DNA of 64,000 nt from Siphonodentalium dalli (Eukaryota; Mollusca; Scaphopoda; Gadilida; Siphonodentaliidae): positions 8,572,036 through 8,636,035 of the forward strand of contig CP136069.1 in assembly GCA_032622095.1 (NCBI GenBank), in the 5' to 3' direction. The notes under the pieces are model-generated. The model was not told the DNA's origin. It saw only the letters and a list, made by a program, of their open reading frames with translations, and did no database searches. Position numbers and translations under genes: made by a program. Of the stretch, positions 54,040-64,000 are shown one piece after another. Within the stretch, counting starts at the first letter, position 1; each line of letters begins with the position of its first letter.

Positions 54040-54810
54040 CAGTTAGTGTTTATACCCCACCATTCCTATGGGACATTGGGGTATAATCATTTTTGTTATA
54101 GTCAATGTTATTTGAAACTAGTAAAAGCTGATTACTACATTTACACACAGACAACTGGCTTTATGAACCATGGGGCCTCAAGCGATCTGCCCCTTCACAT
54201 GAATATTTAGAACACAATTAAAGATGCTCTATCTCTTCCAAGGATCACTTCAAAGTTCAAATTAACTCAATGAAACTCATTTTCAATTACTATTTGAATT
54301 ATTATTATCAAAGGCTGCCAAAGCCACAAGATAAGAATTTGTTACCACAATTTCATAAGTGTAATGAATATAGATTACTAACCAGACATCTTGTAATGTT
54401 CTAAAAAAACAATAACCACTTTTCTGTCCTTCCTCTTTAATAATTAGATAATCAAATTAATTATTAGCAACAAAAAAATAGCTCCTGATTCAAATATATT
54501 AATATTATTTCACGTTTCACCCATATCTGTACAGAATGTTCAGGGAAGAGATAAAGCACCTTTAAATGGTATCAACGCTTGAGGATGGAAGCGATCCATC
54601 ATGTGGTTCAGCCAGGCTCTGCTTAATATGTTAACACTTAAAAGTCTTGAATTCAACAAATGTTTTTTTCTTCATTTTAATACATCTGCTGTTCTCAGAT
54701 ATTTTAACTAAATTTCAATTTATCGTATATGCACAAACTTAGACTGGCAATGTATTAGAACTTTTGTAGCCTAACTACAGTACACATTTTAGTAGCTATA
54801 CGGTCTCACT
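54040..54810. other. Intronic stretch of the helicase relic
   Basis: No exon seen. It contains a small dyad, ATACCCCACCATTCC with GGGACATTGGGGTAT (about 54051-54084), and AT-rich filler. Confidence 0.4.
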
Positions 54811-54890
54811 AATTCACAGTGAACTCAGTATGATACTACATGCTATTAAATATGGAAGCATGTATGCAGTACTGAGTTCACTGTGAATTA
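54810..54890. repeat. Perfect 81 bp hairpin
   Basis: TAATTCACAGTGAACTCAGTA and TACTGAGTTCACTGTGAATTA are exact complements; the inner part AGTATGATACTACATGCT / AGCATGTATGCAGT pairs imperfectly around ATTAAATATGGA. It lies in an intron of the helicase relic and is probably a tiny MITE. Confidence 0.75.
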
Positions 54891-54934
54891 CTATATCAAT
54901 TACCACCTATAATACAATTATATCAATAATTTAC

Positions 54935-55131
54935 CACGTTTAACAATGTGGCACTCATCCACCACAACAGCAGTAACTGCATCTTTAAAGATATCCTTTC
55001 CTATCAAATTGGAACCAACGGCTGAATTTAGTAATGCCTCAGGATGGGTTATCACAATGTCAAAATCCCCCTTTGCTACATCAGCCAGAGAAACATATAC
55101 ACGCTTTGGACCGGTGTGGTCCAGGGGTGGA
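54935..55131 (-). pseudogene. RecQ-like helicase relic, part 2 (DECH box exon)
   Basis: On the minus strand an acceptor TCATTCAG (ending at 55132) and donor CGTG/GTAAAT (54934) enclose 197 bp. The peptide includes VAKGDFDIVITHPEALL and AVVVDECHIVKR. 'GDFDIV...PEALL' and the DEx(H) box VVDECH are motifs Ib/II of RecQ-type superfamily 2 helicases (usual DEAH; here DECH). This exon by itself is undamaged. The plus-strand 165-codon frame over the same place is a shadow. Confidence 0.7.
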
Positions 55132-55799
55132 CTGAATGAGTATGGAACAATTTGTCATAAACCGTGTAACATGGCATCAACTAATCAATTTGGATGGATA
55201 TCGAATCGAGTAATCTATTGTTTTTCACATAACTTTATAATTATCGAAGAAACATGCAAACCACATTACATAGTACATACACAAGACAGTCACATTAGTC
55301 CAATAGTAGTTGTACTTAGGTATATAACTGTAATTGTCAGGACTATAAAATCAGCCATCACAATCTCTAAAATTAATGTAGTAGTCATATTAGTACCCAT
55401 TTGTATAATTGTAAACAGTATACCGGGTAGTTATTTCGTTTAAATTTCAATTTAATGAAAATAAGTATGATACAAATCATGCATACGATAAGTTGAGTGC
55501 CATGTTAGATTGGTTATAACACATTCTTGCCCTACATGTAGCTGCATATCTGTCCAATACTAGTACATTTAATTAGTGCATGTTCGCATTACTAGAAATA
55601 CTATTATCGTGCATCGTTCCCAGTACATGTATATCCCACCAGAGACAGACAATGATGCATACAATTGGCAAACAATGTAAGTTTTAACATACATGGACTC
55701 ATTGCAATGCACTGAACTCAATAACCTTATAGTTTGTACTATACAGAGTAAAAAATTTGAGAAAACAGAGAATTCATTAACATATAGCCTATTATAGGT

Positions 55800-55925
55800 G
55801 GACCGGACAGTTTTGGACCGGTCCAGGTATATGTACCGGACCGGAATGGGCTCGACTGGACTGGACCGCATTGGCAGTGGACTGGACCACCCAAGGTGGT
55901 CTGGTCCAGTCCGCATCACTAGTCT
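55800..55925. repeat. Cluster of GGACCGG / GGACTGGACC words
   Basis: Within 125 bp the words GGACCGG, GGTCCAG, GACTGGACC and their complements occur about twelve times, with an internal dyad GGACCACCC...GGTGGTCT. It resembles a GC-rich subterminal region of a DNA transposon, but no opposite end was found. Confidence 0.45.
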
Positions 55926-56009
55926 ACATCTACATCTACAGTATACCCCATGCCCCCAATGAACTGATGATTATTAGGGGAGCATGAATAAAAGATAATT
56001 ACATGGGTA

Positions 56010-56383
56010 AAAGATTTTTTTTGTTTTTTTTTATTATTAAAATCAAGAGCATTTGAATTGTATGTACCATTATTTTGGCACTATGGTGATCGGGATGGTG
56101 GTGGTTTTGTGGAGGAGCCCTGCTTGCTCTTACCGGGTTCATAGAAGTGACTGTGGAGCTCGAGGGCATCCTTAAACAATGATGCGTCCTGAATATAGGC
56201 AGTGTCGGTTGGGATTTTGTTCCAGAGAGAAATTGTTCGAGGATCGAAGGAAGTGCTGAGGTATTTCGGTCGATAGAAGGGGCGGGGAATTTTGTGGTCT
56301 CGTGGGGAGCAGTCAGTGATGTTTACATGATTATATCTGATTTTATGGAAGAGGATAACAGAGCAGAAAGTCCATTGTAACTG
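56010..56383 (-). mobile_element. LINE 3' fragment (C-terminus of reverse transcriptase ORF)
   Basis: Minus-strand reading gives LFHKIRYNHVNITDCSPRD and later SFDPRTISLWNKIPTD and DASLFKDAL. The 'FYKIxxxLVxI ... SFxPRTxxxWNxLP ... SxxxFKxxL' series is the usual C-terminal end of non-LTR retrotransposon Pol proteins. A short 3' UTR and an A-rich tail follow (plus-strand T-rich tract at 56010-56040). It is a 5'-truncated copy, inserted right where helicase similarity stops, thereby breaking that gene. No target duplication was identified. Confidence 0.7.
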
Positions 56384-56693
56384 TCAGTTGTGGTTGGTGT
56401 CTAATAGGCATGCTTTATTATCTAAGTTCAAAGTTGATATCTTCGTTATTTGATCTTGGTGGTCCATATTCAGTGGACTGACAACCAATACTGTTGATTT
56501 CCGTGCATTTTTTTTAAATTTTAATAAAATTTGAGCCATAAAATATGACACACTTCCCATACTCAACTGGAAGATTGACGATTACCTCATTTCCTTTAAA
56601 AATATACTCTAGTGCATCAAGTTGCCCCTTCTTCAAATCGTATTTAAAATTAATGTGCTCCTTGGCAAGAATGCAACATGTTTTAAAATCCAT
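56384..56693 (-). pseudogene. RecQ-like helicase relic, part 1 (N-terminus, motifs 0/I/Ia)
   Basis: From the minus-strand ATG at 56693: MDFKTCCILAKEH, then LKKGQLDALEYIFKGNEV, then IVNLPVEYGKCVIF. This is the Q-motif and Walker A region of a RecQ-type helicase, but the usual LPTGxGKS is LPVEYGKC, with the P-loop Ser/Thr replaced by Cys. A few codons later that frame stops, and another frame continues with KSTVLVVSPLNMDHQDQITK, motif Ia. So there is an indel around 56525-56545 unless a tiny intron is present. Similarity ends at the LINE boundary. Together with the MITE in part 3 this is a dead gene, or a badly assembled one. Confidence 0.7.
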
Positions 56694-57133
56694 AATTAAT
56701 AAATCGTGTTTTCAAACATGTGCCTTTGTTTACTTCCGGGGAAAGATCAGCGCAGGATTTTTCAGCGGACTATTTTGCGATACAATATCGAACAAATTAC
56801 GACTAATTTGATCTCACCCGGCAAATATCCAATTGCAGATGAACATTATTTTTTGTCAGAATAGTGTATAATGAATTGTGACAAACACAAGTCTCAAACC
56901 AAAAAATGTGATGATTCCTCTCATAATTTACGTGGTGCCAGCGGTAAATCATAGCATGAGCGTATATGGCGCTGTGTACAGCTTGGGGTCGTATTACTTA
57001 AAAATTGGTGACGTCACAAAATCAGATATAGCCTATATACGACCCAAAGCGTCTTTGGTTCGTTATAACAGGCCGTTAAATACACAGCTGGATTAAACTT
57101 TTATACCAGCTATAAATATCAACTGTATTGATA
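56694..57133. other. Region upstream of the helicase relic
   Basis: Would hold the relic's promoter. Nothing specific recognised. Confidence 0.3.
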
Positions 57134-57135
57134 TA

Positions 57136-60100
57136 CACTGTAAAAAGGACTGTGTGGCAGCTTCCACACAATGACTGTGTGGAGGCATTATCTGAACATA
57201 AATGTGTACACAATACACACATATGTGTGTATCACCCAATATCCACACATATATGTGTACATCACCACACATATGTGACGTCGGTTTTTTTAAATTTCAC
57301 GTGGTGGTCACGCGCGCGTCGTTGTTTCGTACAGGCTCACAGGCTGCCGTAAAGTGTACACATGGAGTCTTGTTGATTGTGGTGGATCTCGAAATTCGAT
57401 ATGTTGGTCGGTCTCTTCGATTATTTCTATAGTTAAGGTAAGATTATATTTAAATTGGCAAGATATTCACCTTTGTGAGAATTTCCGTATCTATTTTGTA
57501 TAAAACATGATTGAACGAAATAATAAACTTGATTTGGATTTTCTGATTCAACAATTCCCTGTCGCATAGTCATATATTTACATTTTAGAGTTGTGCGTTT
57601 ATCTGGGTTTATCTGTTGTTTCTGTAGTCTATATGATACACATCTTTCCGAAGCACAAAACCTGCTCGAAAATTGTCTTTATGTAAATTGACAAATTCAA
57701 CTGTGTGGTGAAGACATTTACTGAACAAATGTGTGTTCATCACATACACACTATATATTATACAGCGTGCTTTAAACCAGAACCACAATTTTATTATTTT
57801 GCACGGCACGGTAAGGTTCTCATGTTGATAAAGTAACGACGTTTTTTGTGTTTATATGGAATGCAGATGAGAGGAAATATATACTGAGACCAGTGACGTG
57901 GCGACAGGGCGGATATCTGGAAGGGTGTGTCTATAACCCTATCCCAAACCTCGGTAAAATTTACTAAAAATTCCAACAGTTGGAAATTTCATGCCTGACG
58001 CAAAGTTACAAGTTTTACACCACATGCATTATAATAGGTTGAAATTGTTCTCTTTGTTTGATTTTTCAACCAGTAATTAGTGGGAAATTTATAGTTTTTT
58101 TTAGACAAACAGTAGCATATTTTTCTACTTTTGGTAAAACAAAAATGGCCTCAAATGGCCATCGGGTGGAAGACTTCCCTTTGGTTGGAAATTCTAATAG
58201 TTGGAAAGCTTGAGGTACCAATTGGAAAATTCAGAACGAGAGGGGGGTGTGCAAATATAATTCTAGAAATATGGTTCAAGGGGGATGGTGGGGTGTACTT
58301 CGACATTTGAAGGTGGACACCCCCCCCCACCAACGGCGACCACTGAGCCGCGTCCATGAATGAGACTTGTGGCTGCCACTGAAATGCCCTAGTCGCATAC
58401 TACGAAGTTCTATATGACATGTGGCACCCGGAATCACACAAAATGTGTGAAATTGGTGTTTCAAATTAATTTCATTTGAATATGATGAGCATCACTGTTG
58501 CAATAAACCTTGAAATACCACAATGGACGATCAATGTACCAAGGGAAACAAATTGTTGGGTGGGTGGGGTATTTATTTGTCAATTATATTGGTGGTTTAC
58601 CAAGACGATGTGAAAAATTAACATGCATATTTTGGCTCCTCTGCTATGTATAACTTGCGTAAATTTGGTTACCGAGGGAGGGGCCGGGGGGGGGGGGGGG
58701 GGGGTGATGTCGTATATCTAATACATAATTATTATGTAGCCACCGTTTGTGTCCAAAACTTTAAATTGTGAAGAATATTATGTCATTCAATAAATGTCAT
58801 AGCAAATAATGAACTTAGAAATAATCTAAAATTATAAATACTGCAGAATAGTGAGATGTGTCATTAAAGTATTATTAGCATTTGGACTAAGTGACGTACA
58901 TGGTGAAGAGTTATCGTTTATACTATAAAAAAAAGGGGGGGGGGGAGACTTATTTTCAAACTCGCCATGTTTCTCATATTATAATCCTTATATATGAATG
59001 TATTGTGTTATATATAGCTACAATTCCTTATGTAAAATTGCAAATTTCCCGTGTCAAGATTGCGCTTAATGAGGCATCGATCTGGTCATATAGATAAAGT
59101 AAAATATATTTATAAATTGTCCGAACATTCATTATGTGAAGCTATAATGAGTAGTACATGTATATATTTAGTATCTTTCAAAAACGATATTCCTTTCTGA
59201 AAATGCGCTCTTTAATGTATGAACTATAATACTGTTATAGATGTACATACAATGTATACTGTAAATAATATTCCCAATGGCATGTTATAAACAAAATAAC
59301 TTCTCTGCTTACAGGTTCAATGGTGAAATCATGGCGGTCACGCGGTGCAACGTCGATGTAAATAACAAGATATGGACATGGCTGCCTTGGCAACGACGCA
59401 GATAAACTATAATCAACCAACCAAGAACCACGGTGGAATGTATGAGTTAGACACAAATTCCACAATCAATGATTTTGGTATACATATGATGTCATGTGCT
59501 GTAATTTGGTTTCTGTGCAAGAGGCGATTACATTCAAAAAGACTATCCTCTTTGGAGCCCTTAATTTTCTTGTATAGTTCAAGGGATCTCAGAATGCTTC
59601 AGTTAGTTTTAGAGCTTGTTCTTCTACACACGTGAGGGTGAGTCTGATGTAAGACAGCCAACCAGTAGCAATATATAGGTATATATGTCATATATAGGAG
59701 AGACTGACTTTCGAATTGTTCCAATACATTCAAGTGAAGGAAAATTCTAGTTATTGATGTGAAACCCATTGATGGAACTGAAACATGCACGCTTATAGTT
59801 TAAAGGATGACCAAAATATTACGTGAATGTGTTAAACGGCTGTTTGTTTTGTGTCTTTGTATTATTGAAATTAAAGACTATAGCTATACTATATATCATT
59901 CGACAATCACGATTTCTGCTGTGTACACAAAAGAAGGCCGCGGACCCCCGGGATATGCATGTTGGCTGTTTGATAAGTTAATATTCGAAAACGTCCAGCG
60001 CCGCACGTCAAGCATCAGTAGACTATAACATTTCATATGTATGGCGGGAAAAAAAGGTCCAACGATAGCCGAACTATATGTTTGGCCAATAAATATCGGT

Positions 60101-60724
60101 AAACACTCTTCGTTGAATATGATTTTTTTTTGTGCAGGATTAGCAGCCTATTGTTTGGATCGACCACACAAATTTGTACACATGTAATGAACACATATGT
60201 GTTGTCTTGCCCAACAGCATTGTGTACAAGAACAATACAAAATAGTGTAATGGCGGTGAACACTATTGTTTGGATCAACCACACACATGTGTACGCATGT
60301 GATTAACACATATGTGTAGTCTGGCCCAACAACATTGTGTACAATAACAATACAAACGTGTGTGGTAGCGGCGAACATATTGTTTCATTAGTGCAAACAT
60401 ATTTGTGTCCATTCAACGAACAAATAAATGTGCTGGACCCAAACATCTTTGTGTGTGTCAACTACACAACTTTGTAGGTCAGTAACCACACATAAACTGT
60501 TCATCTGCATCCACACAATCTTGTGCGCAACTTAGCACACATTTAATGTGTGCTTACAAAGAACAAGTTGTTTTGGTCGGTCCACACAGTATGTTCGCCA
60601 CCACCACACAACAGATGTGTGGTCATTTGCCACACAATTCACCACACAATGTTGTTGTCGATCAAATGGCTACACAAACTGTGTGGTAACTGTGTGGTTC
60701 TACCACACAGTCGTTTTAAGAGTG
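57136..60724. mobile_element. 3.6 kb TIR element with CACACA/TGTGTG subterminal palindromes
   Basis: The left end CACTGTAAAAAGGACTGTGTGG and the right end, read on the other strand, CACTCTTAAAACGACTGTGTGG, are a 22 bp inverted repeat with four mismatches; TA flanks both ends. For 150 bp inside the left end and for about 550 bp inside the right end, the sequence is a series of small dyads such as ACACATATGTGTG, CCACACAGT...ACTGTGTGG and CACACAACAGATGTGTGG. The middle (57.4-60.1 kb) is AT-rich, with G runs at 58320 and 58690, and no transposase frame is recognised, so it is non-autonomous or decayed. TA duplication suggests the Tc1/mariner side, but the architecture is unusual. Confidence 0.65.
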
Positions 60725-60983
60725 TAGTATACACGTGCATGGCAAACACAAGTATTCAGATTATAGTCTTATAAATCATTATTACAATAACAAATGTATA
60801 AATTTTTTACCTATATCGTGACGTTTATTCTGTAAACAATCTTGGTACTAAGAACAAATTATCTTGAGCCATATGTAAAAGCCAAATGTAGTGAAATTAG
60901 CCGCATTTTTCAAAACACAATGCGAGAAAACATTGCGAAATGCTCAACTTCATACTAATCATATTAAATATAGTAATTAAATC

Positions 60984-61121
60984 ATGTGCCGAAACGTCTT
61001 CGACGACGTTCCGAAACATCCAAATGCTTGGTCCGAAATAACAATTGCCGAAACCCCAGGTGCCGAAACATCCTGAAAACTAGGTGCCGAAACGTCCATG
61101 TGCCGAAATGTCCTGCACCCG
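60984..61121. repeat. Irregular short repeat GTGCCGAAACGTCC
   Basis: TGCCGAAAC, TCCGAAACATCC, TGCCGAAACCCC, TGCCGAAACATCC, TGCCGAAACGTCC and TGCCGAAATGTCC recur about eight times with 10-20 bp spacing, a minisatellite-like cluster. Confidence 0.7.
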
Positions 61122-62750
61122 GAAAGTTACACCATGACGTTGTTCATCAATATTCGTTGAATGAAATCATACGAATGTAATGAACATTATGGAATTGACA
61201 TGTCTTCTCCATATATAGTATATCAGTCGCATCGCTCACCAAGCGTCAACAAATATATTGGTTAAATTCCGTAAAAATGTTCACGCTCCCCACTCGGCAT
61301 GCATGGTATAATTATTTTCACTTTGGTGTTGGTATAGTTTATACTACGTGTAGCAGACAATAAAGACTACTCGGAAATACGTTTGGTCTAATTTATAATC
61401 TAAATTATAATTGGGATCCATTCTTTCGATGAACCGTTGTGGACGAAGTGTAATTATTGATAATCAATATAGGTTATGTGAATCCGATTTGGTCTTAGGC
61501 ACGTACCGACAGGGTGTGGGTTGTCACACTCCGAACGAGGACCATAATTTTCATAGTTAGAAATTTCATGACTCAAATTTCAATAGTTGGAAATTAAAAG
61601 TAACAAGTGAATCGAATGATCTAAGTGTTTCAATTTCCGACTTCAAGTTCAGACTTCTATGTTTTACCGAACATTGCGTCATGGTCACTAGTCTATTAGT
61701 AATGCCAAACCTCCATATCTTTCTGATAACAGCTTTAACGATATAACATTCAGCATGCATAATTGTTACCATCATATATTGTTACTTCTTGGAATTTGAA
61801 TACGTGTAACTCGTATTCGCTCATCAGCCATATTCTGATTAATAGCATGTATAATGTGCATGTTCTGCACGCAGACTGTGACGCAGTATACTCGAGACAT
61901 AACATATGGATCAATGCTATGTCATGATTGTCATTTGTGTCTTTATTTACACAGTCCATGCTCTTAAACAGAATGTATGGAAACCCAAATTATGAAGCCA
62001 ATATTGAAATATTGCATTACTCAAAACCAAATGCTATATAGTTGGATATTTGATTAGACAAAAATCCTATATATTTGGAAATGTTATTAGACCAAATTCT
62101 GCGTAGTTGGAAATTGTATGGTCTCACCCACGGTTGGATCCCTTTGGAACGTCCCTATTTGGCGGGAATACCAGGTAATATATAAACCAATTTTGATTTA
62201 AAAAACAAAATCCAGTTACCCCAATGTGAGTGGTTTAGCTTTGTTATTTAATTACGCTAACGTATGGTCAGATTACCATATTTATTCTTGTCGACCACGT
62301 CCATCGATAACTTATATAGTGCGTAGAAATAACCACACGGAACATGGTGCTGTTATCCCTTACACGAACAAGTACCCTTATGATTTTTGCGATGCTTGAT
62401 TAATCTGCAAGGCCAGTGTCTAGTTGAAACATTCAAAAACATATATTCTTGAACTTTATTAACGCATGCCATACTACTAGTGTTCGCGCTGCCACTTGCC
62501 AAATTTGCTAATGGCAAAAATAATTCAAATTTGGAAAAAAATAATTTCATTTGGCAAATCACTTTTTAATTCCTCTAGAAAAATTGAAAACAATATTGGT
62601 CAATCAACACCATTCATTTCAGGAAACGTACAATATAATTATATTAGTGGTGTTGTATATGGTTTACGAAAAGTGAACACCTCTATTAAGATGAAGTTAA
62701 GCTGATAGCATTAATATCGATTGGTGGTGGGATTTAGTGTGGATGTGTTT
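61122..62750. other. Non-coding stretch
   Basis: No exon is supported. TAGTTGGAAATT phrases recur at 61555-61590 and 62035-62125, and similar ones at 58190, hinting at a dispersed low-copy repeat. From 62500 TTTGGCAAA-type words begin and continue after the SINE. Confidence 0.4.
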
Positions 62751-62760
62751 ACATAGCAAA

Positions 62761-63044
62761 CCGGGGCCCCGGTGGTCCAGTCGGTAGAGTTCCAGCTGCA
62801 TTACGCCGCCACAGACCGTCCAGCGCCGACGAAGCTGGTTCGAACCCCGTCATATAGAGGGTGGCCGGAATCGTGTACCTGGGCAAGGTTGTCAGTTGCT
62901 TTCCGGTGTCTGTGGTTTCTACACGCAGTGGAACGATTTCCCGGTGAAATTAAGCCTCTGTGTGGTCTTTCCTCCACCCGTAAAATTGACAACGTCGTTT
63001 GTGGCCTAGCGCTAGAACGACTATAAACCCTAACAAACAAACAA
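62761..63044 (+). mobile_element. tRNA-derived SINE with perfect 10 bp target duplication
   Basis: The head has the two internal RNA polymerase III boxes of a tRNA: A box TGGTCCAGTCGGTAGAG (62773-62789) and B box GGTTCGAACCCC (62837-62848). A roughly 190 bp tRNA-unrelated body follows, then a tail CCCTAACAAACAAACAA. ACATAGCAAA occurs directly before (62751-62760) and directly after (63045-63054), an exact target-site duplication, so the copy is complete and recent. SINEs are non-coding and are moved by a partner LINE. The overlapping 84-codon frame is not a gene. Confidence 0.92.
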
Positions 63045-63054
63045 ACATAGCAAA

Positions 63055-64000
63055 TCCTCTTGTGATGCGCCCTTCTGATAAGGCAACCCTTCTATCGTGT
63101 TATTGTTTGATTATTGGTGTATTATGTGGTGATAAACTAGAGATGCGAATATAATTATTAACTACTCGCTTTTCTATCGATATCAAACGTTGTTCAAACC
63201 GCGAGTGTCAGAACATAAGACTCAAAGTTGCAGAAAATGATACTTACAAGGATAGTATTTGGCAAATTTTGAAATAATTTGGCAAACAAAAATTTCTTTT
63301 GGCGAGTTATATGGCAAAGTAAATTTTGGTCCAGCGCGGACCCTGCAAACTACAAAACGTTAGAGCAGATTAGAAATTTACTCCTCATTAAAGTCAGATA
63401 AACGCGTGAAACCAGATCCAGACCAGCGACCATAAATCGACCAACTTAGATTCCAATAATGGGGACAAGTACCGATAGCAACCAATTAATAAGTTTACAT
63501 GTCCAATAAGTTTACCTTTCTTTGACTGAAAGCAGGCACAATGTACCAGGGACAAACAATATCCGCATAGCGTAAGTGCTGTCGACATCCAAATTGGTAT
63601 ATGTACTCGTGTGTATACAGCAATAAAATGTGTCTAAGATACTCCGTGTATCGGAGTTGAACATCAGCGTGAGTTTTCTAACAAACTTTAAAATGGACGT
63701 ATCCATAACCAACGAACGTCTCTTGGTTGTGTAACATCAAATCAATTACCCCAAATCAAATTATATATTCGGTGTGGGCGCGTGATATCATGGCATCAAA
63801 GCCACATGGCGGCCCCAATCGTAATTCAAAGTAATTTGTCAGCTCTGTTAGGTCAGCATATGACATTTTGGTACGTGCTTTGATTAGATAAGTGATGTTA
63901 CTTGGCACATGTCGGTTTGTGATTCAAAATACAGCTAATAATGTTCACTTTCGAAATTTTACCGGTACCGAAATAGGTCGATACATACATGTACACTCTG
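63055..64000. other. Non-coding stretch
   Basis: No exon supported; minus-strand frames of 64-66 codons at 63394-63712 have no recognisable motif. ACCGGTACCG and ACATGTACA words close the window. Confidence 0.4.

Noticed and set aside
54946-55443. 165-codon plus-strand frame
   Set aside because: It is the antisense shadow of the helicase DECH exon, which has motifs and splice sites on the minus strand.
62763-62850. Genuine tRNA gene
   Set aside because: Boxes A and B are present, but the body and AAAC tail with target duplication show that it is a SINE head, and the acceptor stem does not close well.

Overview
The window looks like nuclear DNA of a marine invertebrate, most likely a lophotrochozoan such as a mollusc. 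It is AT-rich, genes are split by GT-AG introns, there are no operons, and it is full of the short ACATGTACATGTA runs, degenerate 150-180 bp tandem repeats and short inverted-repeat transposons usual in bivalve-type genomes. The species assignment is an inference; no marker gene is present. Most of the window is accessory DNA.

Layout. (1) 1-8.9 kb: diverged tandem repeats, a cluster of GCGCTTAAGC palindromes (2.3-2.8 kb) and a TA-flanked hairpin MITE at 3.26 kb. (2) 8.9-12.0 kb: the only convincing undisturbed host gene, a plus-strand multi-exon gene whose exons at 10096-10273, 10672-10794, 11740-11819 and 11914-12009 join in phase; product not recognised. (3) 12-36.6 kb: a repeat landscape with three tandem families, a TTAA-flanked MITE family (three copies), two arrays of a roughly 160 bp satellite, hAT-type elements (one with a perfect 8 bp target duplication, nested in another TIR element), ACCGCGGT-rich elements, a THAP-like ORF and a TIR element of about 1.28 kb. 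(4) 37.0-50.1 kb: a very large Ty3/gypsy retrotransposon, compositionally distinct from its flanks. (5) 50.2-56.7 kb: the relic of a minus-strand RecQ-like helicase gene broken by a MITE, a LINE 3' fragment and frameshifts. (6) 57.1-60.7 kb: a 3.6 kb TIR element with CACACA/TGTGTG subterminal palindromes. (7) 62.8-63.0 kb: a tRNA-derived SINE with a perfect 10 bp target duplication.

The most striking object is the retrotransposon. It has the C-terminal part of Gag with a CCHC knuckle, a candidate -1 frameshift heptamer GTTAAAC at the gag/pol overlap, and an intact 1636-codon Pol (protease, RT, RNase H, integrase with D,D-35-E). Pol ends with two tandem GPY/F modules and a PHD finger. Downstream, where env would lie, are a 927-codon Ser/Arg-rich ORF with a C2H2 finger and, in the -1 frame, a TatD-family metallonuclease ORF with its predicted metal-ligand motifs intact. 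A purine tract and a TG-starting LTR (49.93-50.13 kb) close the element on the right; no matching 5' LTR or Gag capsid part is visible, so this copy is truncated on the left. A Ty3/gypsy element with a TatD nuclease and PHD finger is the best candidate here for an undescribed system.
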